Of a stretch of DNA of 64,000 nucleotides, positions 18,140-26,309 are shown piece after piece. The notes under the pieces were generated by a model, which was not told where the DNA came from, did no database searches, and was given only the letters and a program-made list of their open reading frames with translations. Within the stretch, counting starts at the first letter, position 1. Each line of letters begins with the position of its first letter. A program made the position numbers and the translations under genes. Origin of the DNA: Sinorhizobium saheli (GTDB lineage Bacteria; Pseudomonadota; Alphaproteobacteria; Rhizobiales; Rhizobiaceae); assembly GCF_001651875.1 (NCBI RefSeq), contig NZ_LNQB01000063.1, forward strand, positions 36,610-100,609, given 5' to 3'.

Positions 18140-18324
18140 CCGAAATATCTCCCGATGCTTGAACACGAATTTCCGGGAGGTTTATTTCGTTTACCGCTGA
18201 AATCAACAAAGTATATGCAAATTTTTCAAGCAAGAATTTGCAATTCGGCAGATTAATCTTCACAATTTAAACTTCATTGTTATGCATTGCCAAACATACA
18301 TGCGTATTGTGAACGAACGCCAGG

Positions 18325-19053
18325 TCAATCCGAACCTCCGCCCACTTCGATGGCATAGCCCGTGGCCCGGACCGTGCGAATTAAGGTGCGGCCAGTCAGG
18401 CGCTCGAGCGACCGGCGCAAGCGCCCGACATGCACATCCACGGTGCGCGGCTGCACGTAGCGATCGGGCGGCCACGCCGCCGCGATCAGTTCCGAGCGGC
18501 TGCGCACCCGGCCTGGTGCCTCCAGAAAGCACCGTAGCAGATTGAATTCGATGGGGCCGAATTGAGCTTCTTCATCGCCATATTCGACGATGCGGCGCCC
18601 GGGCTCTATTCTCAGTTGGCCGAAGGTTCTTGTCTCTTCCATATCCGCATCGGGCAGCCGGGCATCATTCGCGTGGGCCCTTGGCAGAGAACCAAGATAG
18701 GCCAGCAGCCGCGCGGGCGAGATCGGGCGGACGAAGTTTTCGTCCGCTCCGGCCTTGAGCAATGCCAGATAGTATCGCTCGTCCCCCGACGAAACGACTG
18801 CGATCGTCGGGATATGCGCGGTGGTGTCGGAGGCCTTGATCGCCGCACACGCTCTCAAGGTCGGACCAGAATCCTCTCCCGTAACCAGGATGATTGCAGT
18901 GACAGGTCTCGTCGCGGCCTGGTCCGCCACCTCGTCTTCGCTGACCAGGGCCGCCTGGAAGCCTTCCCGTGCGAGGATATAGGCGAGCAACACATAGAAA
19001 TTGGCATCGTCCGAGCAAATCAGGACCAAGGGTTTGGTATGCTGAGCCTTCAT
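18325..19053 (-). CDS. PhoB/OmpR-type transcriptional regulator with a degenerate receiver
   Basis: A 242-residue protein. Residues about 1-120 form a receiver-like domain: LICSDDANFYVLLAYILARE keeps the acidic pair. The strand that should end in the phospho-accepting Asp reads IILVTGED, and the conserved Lys before Pro is Arg (ENFVRPISP). Residues about 140-240 are a winged-helix domain (FGPIEFNLLRCFLEAPGRV, then RTVDVHVGRLRRSLE, RTVRATGYAI). It therefore probably acts without phosphorylation. No kinase gene is adjacent. It resembles in size and layout the regulator encoded at 21630-22343. Its likely targets are itself and the downstream alpha-oxoamine synthase. Confidence 0.82.
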   Translation of the reverse strand: MKAQHTKPLVLICSDDANFYVLLAYILAREGFQAALVSEDEVADQAATRPVTAIILVTGEDSGPTLRACAAIKASDTTAHIPTIAVVSSGDERYYLALLKAGADENFVRPISPARLLAYLGSLPRAHANDARLPDADMEETRTFGQLRIEPGRRIVEYGDEEAQFGPIEFNLLRCFLEAPGRVRSRSELIAAAWPPDRYVQPRTVDVHVGRLRRSLERLTGRTLIRTVRATGYAIEVGGGSD

Positions 19054-19209
19054 GCAGTCAAGTCGTCCTCGCAGTTGTTCTCGTCCCGAGATTTGATGTC
19101 ACAAAAAATCGGGATTAATACGTGCGCCGTTGGCATGTAACCCCCAAATTTTTATTGCATTTGCCTTTAACGGCGGAGACAGCTCGAAAAATTTAAATTT
19201 TCCCCCTAT

Positions 19210-19225
19210 TTTTGTTGCAACATTT
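19210..19225. promoter_or_regulatory. Palindromic site resembling the GntR-type TTTTGTTGCAACAAAA sites
   Basis: TTTTGTTGCAACATTT matches 13 of 16 positions of the perfect palindrome at 26263-26278, with the core TGTTGCAACA intact. It lies 67 bases before the nucleotidyltransferase-HEPN start and about 157 bases before the PhoB-like regulator start (divergent). Binding is inferred. Confidence 0.4.
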
Positions 19226-19291
19226 TGTTGAATTTTGGCGCGAGATGGGCACTCTGTAGATTCAGCGAACCGGGTTCGCTATTCATGCACC

Positions 19292-20239
19292 ATGACTGCA
19301 GAGAGCACCTCAGAATCGATGAAGACCAACCTCGACCACCTTCCGCATCGAAAGCAGCGCGAGCTCGCGCGCATCGTCGAGGTGTTGCACGAAGAGTTCG
19401 AGGACGCCCTCAAGGAGGGAACGGCAGATTTCAAGAAGCGTGGCCGGATTCTGAAGATCATCCTCTTCGGATCCTACGCGCGAGGAACATGGGTCGACGA
19501 GCCGCACACGAAGAAGGGATACAAGTCTGACTACGACCTGCTGATCATCGTCAACAACCGGAAGCTGACGGATTTCGCGGCCTACTGGCACAAGGCACAG
19601 GACAGGCTCTTGCATCTGCCGGAAATCCGGACGCCGGTGAGCCTCATCGTCCATTCAAGACGTGAAGTGAACACGGCGCTCTACGATGGCCAGTATTTCT
19701 TTGTCGAAATCCGCCGCGATGGCATCATACTTTACGAGCTGGACGACGAACCGCTCGCCGAACCGAGACCGCGTACGACGGCCGCTGCCCTGCGAATAGC
19801 GGAGGAGTATTTCGAAGACCGTATGCCGCATGCATGGAAATTCGCGAAGGGCGCCGCATTCTATCTGAAGGAGCGCGATCCGAAAGAGGCTGCGTTCTTG
19901 CTGCATCAGTCGATCGAGCAAGCCTATTCAGCACTCTTGCTTGTCCAGACGAGTTATAGCCCCGCATCTCATAATCTGAGGCACCTGCGCGGCCTCGCCG
20001 AGGAGCGAGATCAGCGACTCGCTGAAGTTTGGCCTCGCGATCAGCATCAATATGTGGCGTGGTTCAACATCTTGAATGAGGCTTACGTCAAATCTCGATA
20101 TTCGAAGCACTATGAGATCAGCGAGGAAGCCCTTGCCTGGCTCGTCGAACGAGCCCATCGCCTCATCGCCGAGGTGGAAGCTATTTGCGTCGAACGCCTG
20201 GAGCGGCTACGAAAACAGGCAAAAGACGAGCCTGACTGA
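19292..20239 (+). CDS. Fused nucleotidyltransferase (MNT) - HEPN protein
   Basis: A 315-residue protein. The N-terminal half is a minimal nucleotidyltransferase: LFGSYARGTW (about residues 57-66) and SDYDLLIIV (about 78-86) give the GSx and DxD metal-binding residues. The third acidic position seems to be Ser in TPVSLIVHS. The C-terminal half (about 170-300) is helical and HEPN-like: AFLLHQSIEQAYSALLL, and RYSKHY, which fits the Rx4-6H RNase motif loosely. In MNT-HEPN toxin-antitoxin systems these domains are separate proteins; here they are one chain. No strong Shine-Dalgarno site marks the start; ATG 19319 is an alternative. It stands alone, divergent from the PhoB-like regulator. Confidence 0.75.
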   Translation: MTAESTSESMKTNLDHLPHRKQRELARIVEVLHEEFEDALKEGTADFKKRGRILKIILFGSYARGTWVDEPHTKKGYKSDYDLLIIVNNRKLTDFAAYWHKAQDRLLHLPEIRTPVSLIVHSRREVNTALYDGQYFFVEIRRDGIILYELDDEPLAEPRPRTTAAALRIAEEYFEDRMPHAWKFAKGAAFYLKERDPKEAAFLLHQSIEQAYSALLLVQTSYSPASHNLRHLRGLAEERDQRLAEVWPRDQHQYVAWFNILNEAYVKSRYSKHYEISEEALAWLVERAHRLIAEVEAICVERLERLRKQAKDEPD

Positions 20240-20373
20240 CCTAACAGTCGCTCACGAAGGACACGTTTGCCAGGGACGGCACGATGAGAACCGATTGGTT
20301 CTGTGGCTCGCACAAGCTGAGTTCCAACGTCCGGCAACCTATTTACCCCTGCGCCGGACAGCAGGAGGTCAGC

Positions 20374-20604
20374 GTGTCCAAAATTCCTTGCAATCCCGCC
20401 CCTGGGCAACAAAGCCCCCGGAAAGATGGCTTCTGGCAGAAACACCAACAGGAGGAAATGGTGGAGGCGGCGATCCATCTCTACGGCAGCGAAGCCGCAA
20501 CTGCTGCAGCCTATTGCGCGCTCGAGGCCTGGACCGAACGCCGACACAGCGACTACGGCTTCTGGTTCGAGGTGTTCCTACGGCTCAGAGACCGTGTGAT
20601 CTAG
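20374..20604 (+). CDS. Small hypothetical protein
   Basis: A 76-residue protein of unknown function. The C-terminal two-thirds form a likely helical unit (MVEAAIHLYGSEAATAAAYCALEAW, then HSDYGFWFEVFLRLRDRV). The frame is open from 20284, but GTG at 20374 is preceded by GGAGG at 5-6 bases and is preferred. It lies 134 bases after the MNT-HEPN gene and converges on the broken vapC gene. Confidence 0.5.
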   Translation: MSKIPCNPAPGQQSPRKDGFWQKHQQEEMVEAAIHLYGSEAATAAAYCALEAWTERRHSDYGFWFEVFLRLRDRVI

Positions 20605-20610
20605 CGGTGT

Positions 20611-21155
20611 TCATCTGCTCAGATGATCGCCTTGAGCTCCATGTCGGGAGACACGGGCGGCATTGTTCGTCGAGTCGGCCAGAATCACTCTTCGGGCCGA
20701 CCGGGCGATATAGCGGACCACATGAGCCGGTGATTTCACCTCGATCCCGAAAGGACGAAAAGGTTTCAGGTTCGCCGTGATGACCGTCAGACGGTGAAAG
20801 CTGGCGGTTCACGCAATCATGGCATCGGACGCGCCGGGATTGTGGCCGGCCGCAATGGCCTTGGCTTCCAGTTTGCCGCCTTCGCGTGCAACGCCGGCAT
20901 CCACAGGCAAGATCCTGTCGCCGTAGCCGGCGATCACGCCTTTCAAGAAAAGCTCTATTCCTGCCGCTTTGACCATCGCGCCTCTGGCATCCAGTAACCG
21001 CACGCCCTTTTCGATCTCGTGGACGGTAATGGCTGAAAGGTAGACCGCGCTAACCTGCTCCTGCCCTTCCAGCCAGTCCGCAAATTCAGGCGTGGCCGTG
21101 GCCCTGGAAGGCGAGAACATGGAATTGCGTTCGTGTCGAGAAGATCGCCGGTCAC
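20611..21155 (-). pseudogene. vapC: VapC-type PIN-domain toxin, inactivated
   Basis: The start GTG overlaps the antitoxin stop (GTGA) and reads VTGDLLDTNAI, the first PIN strand with its catalytic Asp. The frame then shifts near 21120. The continuation in another frame is MFSPSRATATPEFADWLEG, AITVHEIEKGV (acidic residue) and ASDAMIA (third Asp). An in-frame TGA at 20809-20811 follows, after which the reading continues as TASFHRLTVITANLKPFRPFGIEVKSP, the normal PIN C-terminus. There is thus one frameshift and one nonsense mutation, and the toxin should be dead. Confidence 0.82.
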
Positions 21156-21418
21156 AGATCGACCTCACGCGAGGGAGCCGGATTTCGGGCGAACACATCG
21201 TCGTCGAGATCGAGGTCGGCGGGGAAGGACTTCAGATACTGGATGAGGCTGGGGCGCTCTTTACGAAGCGCCTTCTTAGCCGCTTCTGGGGCTCCCACGG
21301 AGACGAGCACCGCAGCAGCCCGGCCGTGGCGAGTGATCGTGACGAACTCACTAGCGGCAGCTTGATCTACAATATTCGAGAAACCAGCTTTGGCGTCCTT
21401 CAAGCTGATTGTTGACAC
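21152..21418 (-). CDS. Phd/YefM-type antitoxin (VapB partner)
   Basis: An 88-residue antitoxin with the Phd fold: VSTISLKDAKAGFSNIVDQAA, then VTITRHGRAAAVLVS, followed by an acidic toxin-binding tail (LDLDDDVF). The frame is open to 21469, but GTG 21418 gives the family N-terminus. Its stop overlaps the toxin start by four bases, the usual arrangement. It remains intact although the toxin next to it is broken, as expected when the toxin is lost first. Confidence 0.8.
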   Translation of the reverse strand: MSTISLKDAKAGFSNIVDQAAASEFVTITRHGRAAAVLVSVGAPEAAKKALRKERPSLIQYLKSFPADLDLDDDVFARNPAPSREVDL

Positions 21419-21629
21419 TCTGGTCGCCCAGGAGTGGTCATTTCCTGCACACCATCGAACGTGGTCCAAAGGTAGTCGGCGCGATCATCGTGGCGATATG
21501 ATCGGCGTCGCCGTGCACATGCGCCGCCTCGGCAAAACGGTCAGGACGATCTCTGTCTCCGTCGCCCAAGGCGCTCCACCGGCTTCTCCGCCATCGACGA
21601 CCGAGCAGCCGACCCTCCTTGGAAAACGC

Positions 21630-22343
21630 TCAATTTTGCAATGACTGATTGAGATCGTCGAGAGCGTAGCCCACGGACCGCACGGTGCGAATTACGTCGG
21701 GCCCAAATCGGTTGAGCGCACGCCTGATGTGGCCGATGTGGATGTCGACCGTGCGCGGCTCGACTTCGGTTTCGCGCGGCCAGCATGCCGCGATCAGGTC
21801 ATCGCGACTGTGCACGATACCCGGCATCTTCATGAGATGCAGAAGCAGCCTGAACTGGAGCGCGGAGAGGTACACGGCGTGACCGTTCCGCGTGACCCGG
21901 ACGCCCGGCACGTTCATCTCAATGTCCGCGTGCCTGTAGATCTGCTCGGGTGCGGCCCCTGCGCGACAATCATCTGATGAGTTGGTTCGAATACCCTTCA
22001 GGAAGGCGAGCAGCCGACGTGGGTCGTAGGGACTGCATATGACGGCGTCGATTCCGGGAACATCGATATCACGGCTGAATTCTGCTCTGGACGCGTTTGT
22101 AAGCACGGCGACAGGGACGCGATCACCACTAACCTCCCTGATGCGACGGCAAAGGTTGACCGCGTCGCCGCGACAGTCGGAGCAATCGACCAGAACAGCC
22201 AGCGGCTCTTCGGTCCGTATCGCAGCAAGCAGCTCGCTTTCGTGAATGGACAGCCGGACGGGGAACCCTTCGGCCGCGAGAATATACGCGATGAGACGAA
22301 AGAGCTCCGCATCGCCCGTATAGATCAACACACCCGCACGCAT
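21630..22343 (-). CDS. PhoB/OmpR-type regulator with atypical receiver domain
   Basis: A 237-residue protein with the same layout as the regulator at 18325-19053. The receiver-like part reads VLIYTGDAELFRLIAYILAAEG (the acidic pair is reduced) and AVLVDCSDCRGDAVNLCRRIRE, which retains an Asp at the phosphorylation position. The conserved Lys is Ser (AVICSPYDPRRLLAFL). The winged helix is LSALQFRLLLHLMKMPGIV, then RTVDIHIGHIRRALN and RTVRSVGYAL. ATG 22343 is chosen; TTG 22367 would overlap the SDR stop but lacks a ribosome site. It follows the SDR gene of the catabolic operon by about 20 bases and may be read with it. Confidence 0.8.
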   Translation of the reverse strand: MRAGVLIYTGDAELFRLIAYILAAEGFPVRLSIHESELLAAIRTEEPLAVLVDCSDCRGDAVNLCRRIREVSGDRVPVAVLTNASRAEFSRDIDVPGIDAVICSPYDPRRLLAFLKGIRTNSSDDCRAGAAPEQIYRHADIEMNVPGVRVTRNGHAVYLSALQFRLLLHLMKMPGIVHSRDDLIAACWPRETEVEPRTVDIHIGHIRRALNRFGPDVIRTVRSVGYALDDLNQSLQN

Positions 22344-22363
22344 GCCGTACCTGGTCTCCAACT

Positions 22364-23140
22364 TCAAAGTGGCGCGTATTCTCCGCCGTTGACGTCGATG
22401 ACCGCACCGTTGATGAACGCCGCTTCGTCGGAAGTCAGGAAGCCTATGGCGGCCGCGACCTCTTCAGGTTCCCCCATGCGACCCGCGGGAATGCGGGCAA
22501 CAGCGGCGCGGTTTACGGCGCTCTCGCGCGGCCCGGCCATCTCGGTAGCGATTCTGCCCGGTGCGACTACGTTCACGCTGATCCCTTGGGCGGCGTGGCG
22601 TGCCACAAGCGAACGGGCAAGGCCTGAGAGTGCGGCTTTCGAAGCGACATAGGCCGTTCCGGCAATCCTGGGCATGGCGCGCCCGGCGATGGAGCCGACG
22701 AACACGATCCGGCCAAAGCCAGCTTCGATCATGCCCGGCAAGGCCGCCTGGCAGCACAGCATTGCCCCGGTCAGGTTGACGGAAAGAACCGCGTTCCATT
22801 CCTCGAGTGTGATCTCCTGGAATGGGGTGGGACCGTCTGGTCCCTTCGGCGAAACTCCGGCGTTGCAAATCAGGATCTCGGCCTTGCCCCAGCACTCATC
22901 CAGTTCCCGAAAGAAGGACGTTATCTGGGTTGGCTCAGCCAGATCGACAGCGCGCGCGAACACCCGCTCGGAGCCAAAGTCCTGTGAAAGCGCCTCCGCG
23001 GCGCTTTCAACATTGATGAGCTTCTGCCCGAAAACGGCGACCCGGCATCCACGAGCGAGCAGGTGTCGGGCCGTTGCCAACCCGATTCCCGAAGTGCCGC
23101 CGGTGACGACGGCAATCCTTTGTGTGGTGCAGTTCCTCAT
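22364..23140 (-). CDS. Short-chain dehydrogenase/reductase (SDR, FabG-like)
   Basis: A 258-residue classical SDR. It has the cofactor motif TGGTSGIG (residues about 13-20), NAG near 91, a Ser-Tyr-Lys active site (VGSIAG, then AYVASKAAL) and NVVAPGRI. The frame extends upstream into the TPP enzyme gene, but ATG 23140 overlaps that gene's stop by four bases (ATGA) and gives a normal SDR start (AVVTGG). It is co-transcribed with the TPP enzyme and the aminotransferase and probably reduces or oxidises their carbonyl product. Confidence 0.9.
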   Translation of the reverse strand: MRNCTTQRIAVVTGGTSGIGLATARHLLARGCRVAVFGQKLINVESAAEALSQDFGSERVFARAVDLAEPTQITSFFRELDECWGKAEILICNAGVSPKGPDGPTPFQEITLEEWNAVLSVNLTGAMLCCQAALPGMIEAGFGRIVFVGSIAGRAMPRIAGTAYVASKAALSGLARSLVARHAAQGISVNVVAPGRIATEMAGPRESAVNRAAVARIPAGRMGEPEEVAAAIGFLTSDEAAFINGAVIDVNGGEYAPL

Positions 23141-24849
23141 GCGGCTTCGTCCATCTTGGCGAAGAGCGAGAGCGGGGGATGCGCCGCCGGGTCGGTCATC
23201 ACTTCTATCAGGAGCGGCCCTTGCTCCAAGCCGCGCTGCAAATGATAGGCAAGTTCGCTCGGATCCTCGACACGAACGGCCGGGCAGCCGCAGGCCTCCG
23301 CCAGTTTCGCGTGGTCGACCTCGGCGAAATGGCACGCCGTGGTGTAGTTGCCGAACTTCACCGTCTCCGCATCCCGCTGGAAACCGAGAATGCCGTTGTT
23401 GAGGACGACGATTGTGACAGGAAGCTTCATGCGCACCATGGTCTCGAGCTCCGCCCAACTGTGCGCGAAACCGCCGTCGCCGACGATGGCGACAACCGGC
23501 TTGTCCGGGTGGGCGACCTTGGCACCGATAGCGAGCGGCACGCCCCAACCGAGCCCCGCCAGCCCGCGAGGCGTGATAAATCGGGCCCCGCTCGCTGGCG
23601 CCCGCAGTTGGCCGAGGACCCACATGGAGGAATAGCTGGCGTCGGCAACGACGGTTACGTCGTCGGTCAGCAGGTCCTGGAGTTCCGCCATCACCCGCTC
23701 CGGGCGGATCGGACGGGAGCGCGATGTCGCGACCTCATGCCGGTCAAGCTCGAACTGTTTCCAGTATGTGGCGATGCACTCCTCCAGCCGCGCGCGATCC
23801 GCATGCCGCCGCGTGAGGTCGACGCTGGTGAGCGCTGCTCGCAGCGCCCCAAGCGTTTCCCGTGCATCGCCCACCAGCCGAATGGCTTCGTAGTTCCGCC
23901 CGATCTCCACGGGATCGAGGTCGATGTGCACGACCGTTGCGCCGGAGGGAATTTGGCGCCAATTGTCGGTGCCGTTCTGGTTGGTCCGCGTTCCGATCAG
24001 AAGCACCAGATCCGCGCTCTCGACCAAGGCGGACGAGTATCGACCGAGCGAACGCGGCCCGACCATCGAGCCTAGCACGCCGGCGGACAGCGGATGGAAC
24101 TCGTCGACTGCCCCCTTCCCCATATTCGTGGTGAAGACCGGCAGGTTTGCTTCTTGCTGCAGGGCTGCAAGTTCCGGCGCGGCGCCGCCACAATGAACGC
24201 CGCCGCCGGCGATAACGATCGGGGCCTTGGCAGCGGCGATAAGGGAGGCGACCTCGGCCAATGCGTTATCCGACGGGCGGACGCGATCCAGCGGCCAATG
24301 GCCCAGGTTCCTTGACCTCGTGACCGTTGGAGATTTCGCCTCCACGCGCAGGAGATCGGCCGGAAGCAGCAGAGCGGCCGGGCCGGCACGACCCGACGTC
24401 GCGGCCGTGAACGCCGCGTCCACATAGTCGTCGATCCGTTCCGGAACCGTGACACGCCGCACCCATTTGGTGCAGGACTGCAAAAGCGCGATCTGATCCA
24501 GGTCCTGAAAGGCATTCCGGTCCGTCTGATCGCGCTCGACATCCTGTACGAGCGCCACGATCGGCACACTGGCCTTCAAGGCCTCGGCCAACGGCGGCAC
24601 GAGCAAAGTTGCCGCGGGGCCGTTTTGGGCGGCAACGACACCGACCTTGCCGGAGACGCGGGCATATCCGTCGGCCATCGCGCCCCCCATGTTCTCCTGC
24701 CGGTACGCGATCTGGCGAATGCCGATCGCTTCCGCCGCGAGGATGACCGCCGATGGCAGGCTTTGGCCGAAGATGAATTCGACGTCGTGGCGGCGAAGAA
24801 TCTTGGCGATACGCTGCGCAACGGTTTCGACTGGAATCTGCTGTGTCAT
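23137..24849 (-). CDS. Thiamine-pyrophosphate-dependent decarboxylase/synthase family enzyme
   Basis: A 570-residue ThDP enzyme: activating Glu in YRQENMGGAMADGYARVSG, middle domain APIVIAGGGVHCGG, and ThDP-binding GDGGFAHSWAELETM ending at VLNNGIL. It belongs to the acetolactate synthase/benzoylformate decarboxylase superfamily; the exact reaction cannot be told. It is a different subfamily from the TPP enzyme at 9.4-11.2 kb. ATG 24849 has AGGAG 8 bases upstream and overlaps the aminotransferase stop by four bases. The aminotransferase - TPP enzyme - SDR order suggests transamination to a 2-oxo acid or aldehyde, then a ThDP step, then reduction or oxidation. Confidence 0.86.
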   Translation of the reverse strand: MTQQIPVETVAQRIAKILRRHDVEFIFGQSLPSAVILAAEAIGIRQIAYRQENMGGAMADGYARVSGKVGVVAAQNGPAATLLVPPLAEALKASVPIVALVQDVERDQTDRNAFQDLDQIALLQSCTKWVRRVTVPERIDDYVDAAFTAATSGRAGPAALLLPADLLRVEAKSPTVTRSRNLGHWPLDRVRPSDNALAEVASLIAAAKAPIVIAGGGVHCGGAAPELAALQQEANLPVFTTNMGKGAVDEFHPLSAGVLGSMVGPRSLGRYSSALVESADLVLLIGTRTNQNGTDNWRQIPSGATVVHIDLDPVEIGRNYEAIRLVGDARETLGALRAALTSVDLTRRHADRARLEECIATYWKQFELDRHEVATSRSRPIRPERVMAELQDLLTDDVTVVADASYSSMWVLGQLRAPASGARFITPRGLAGLGWGVPLAIGAKVAHPDKPVVAIVGDGGFAHSWAELETMVRMKLPVTIVVLNNGILGFQRDAETVKFGNYTTACHFAEVDHAKLAEACGCPAVRVEDPSELAYHLQRGLEQGPLLIEVMTDPAAHPPLSLFAKMDEAA

Positions 24850-26207
24850 TGCGTGCACTCCTTTCCGGATTGGATTTCGGCCGCAAGGAATTCGTCAAAG
24901 GCGCTGAGGACAAGGTCGATGTCGCTGTCGACCATTGGCGTCGAAAGGCATGCGGCGGCGCCGTACGGAAGAAGAATGCCCGCTTCCAGGAAGGAGCGAC
25001 TCATTCTACGCATGAGCCAGGCCTCTTCCACGCTCAGATAGGCATCGCGATATTCGACCGGCGCGACGCGCTTCGGGTGGATGCGGAAGAGTGAGGCAGC
25101 GCCCGTCACCGAGAACGACGCGCCGCACCTGGCAATGCTCGCACTCAAGCCCGCGCGCAATCTCTCGCCCATCGCTTCGAGGCGATCGAACGCATCGGGC
25201 GTCATCGCCTCCATGGCCGCCCGGCCAGCGACCATGGAAACCGGATTTGCGGAAAAAGTGCCACCCTGCGGCAGCAACGGTTTTGCGTCTTCGGTGCCGA
25301 AAACCCGCATCACTTCCTCGCGGCCGCCTATGGCGCCGATCGGGAAGCCGCCTCCGATGATTTTGCCGGCCGTGACCAGGTCGGGGTTCAAACCATACCG
25401 TGCTGAAGCCCCGGCATAGGCTTGCCGAAGATTGAGCACCTCGTCGGCGATGATCAGGATTCCGTGCTTGCGCGCCGTTTGCGACAACGCCTCGATGAAA
25501 GCGGGCTCCGGATGCATCAAGCCCGCCCGGCTGGGCATGGGATCGATCAACACACAGGCGATGCGGTCGCTCACCGCCCTCAGACGCGCCTCGATATCCT
25601 CGACGTCGTTGAAGCGCAGAAGGTGGACCTCGTCGGCGACGCTCGCGGGAGTGCCGCGATAGGCCGGAGTGGCAACGGACATCGGCGTCCAGCCGTCCTT
25701 GCCGGGCGATACACCCTGCCCCGCCTCTGCCCAGTCATAGGCGCCGTGATATGCGCCTTCGATGCGCGCGATTGCGGGCCTGCCGGTGAAGGCGCGCGCC
25801 GCCTTGATCGCGAACATCACCGCTTCCGTGCCGCTGTTGACGAAGCGGACCCGCTCCATCGCGGGAATGCGGGCCGTCAGCAGTTCCGCAAGCGCGATTT
25901 CATGTTCCGTCGGGTTCGCAAAACAGGTCCCCGAGCGCAGCAGATCGGCGACGGCCTGCGAGACCGGCGCGAAGCCATGCCCGTGAATGAGCGTGGTGAA
26001 GTTGTTGTTCAGATCGAGGAACTGATTTCCATCGACGTCGATGAGATAGGCCCCCTCTCCGCGCTGGACATAGATCGGAGACGGGTCCTTCTCCACCGTA
26101 GCGCGGGTGGTTCCATCCGGGAACACGGCCTTGGCGCGGTTGAATAAATGCTTGGACCTACTGCGGACAGACGCCTGCCGCAGCCTGTTTGTTGATTGAA
26201 CGAGCAT
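24846..26207 (-). CDS. Class III aminotransferase (glutamate-1-semialdehyde aminomutase-like)
   Basis: A 453-residue PLP enzyme of fold type I. It has an N-terminal FPDGTTRATVEKDPSPIYVQ region typical of the GSA aminomutase branch, and NSGTEAVMFAIKAARAFTGR. The cofactor Asp is in IIADEVLNLRQ and the PLP lysine in TAGKIIGGGFPIGAIGG (near residue 281). ATG 26207 with AGGAAG upstream is preferred to an open frame from 26276. Haem synthesis is unlikely in this context: it heads an operon with a TPP enzyme and an SDR and faces a GntR regulator and polyamine-type transporter. A catabolic omega-amino-acid or amine transaminase role is more plausible. Confidence 0.85.
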   Translation of the reverse strand: MLVQSTNRLRQASVRSRSKHLFNRAKAVFPDGTTRATVEKDPSPIYVQRGEGAYLIDVDGNQFLDLNNNFTTLIHGHGFAPVSQAVADLLRSGTCFANPTEHEIALAELLTARIPAMERVRFVNSGTEAVMFAIKAARAFTGRPAIARIEGAYHGAYDWAEAGQGVSPGKDGWTPMSVATPAYRGTPASVADEVHLLRFNDVEDIEARLRAVSDRIACVLIDPMPSRAGLMHPEPAFIEALSQTARKHGILIIADEVLNLRQAYAGASARYGLNPDLVTAGKIIGGGFPIGAIGGREEVMRVFGTEDAKPLLPQGGTFSANPVSMVAGRAAMEAMTPDAFDRLEAMGERLRAGLSASIARCGASFSVTGAASLFRIHPKRVAPVEYRDAYLSVEEAWLMRRMSRSFLEAGILLPYGAAACLSTPMVDSDIDLVLSAFDEFLAAEIQSGKECTQ

Positions 26208-26262
26208 AGTTCCGGCTTCCTGTGGTGAGAAATCGACCGCTCGCTTTGCACGAGCTTCACAA

Positions 26263-26278
26263 TTTTGTTGCAACAAAA
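26263..26278. promoter_or_regulatory. Perfect 16-base palindrome, likely GntR operator
   Basis: TTTTGTTGCAACAAAA is a perfect palindrome 56 bases before the aminotransferase start. A half copy (GCAACAAAA) follows at 26299-26307. The same pattern recurs beside the divergent transporter start at 27040-27055. The position and adjacency to the GntR gene suggest it is that regulator's binding site. Confidence 0.7.
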
Positions 26279-26309
26279 CTGCAGCCCGTCAAGTCCATGC
26301 AACAAAATC

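Noticed and set aside
22364..23623. A 419-codon SDR with an N-terminal extension
   Set aside because: The extension is the shadow of the TPP enzyme gene in another frame. ATG 23140 is coupled to that gene's stop.
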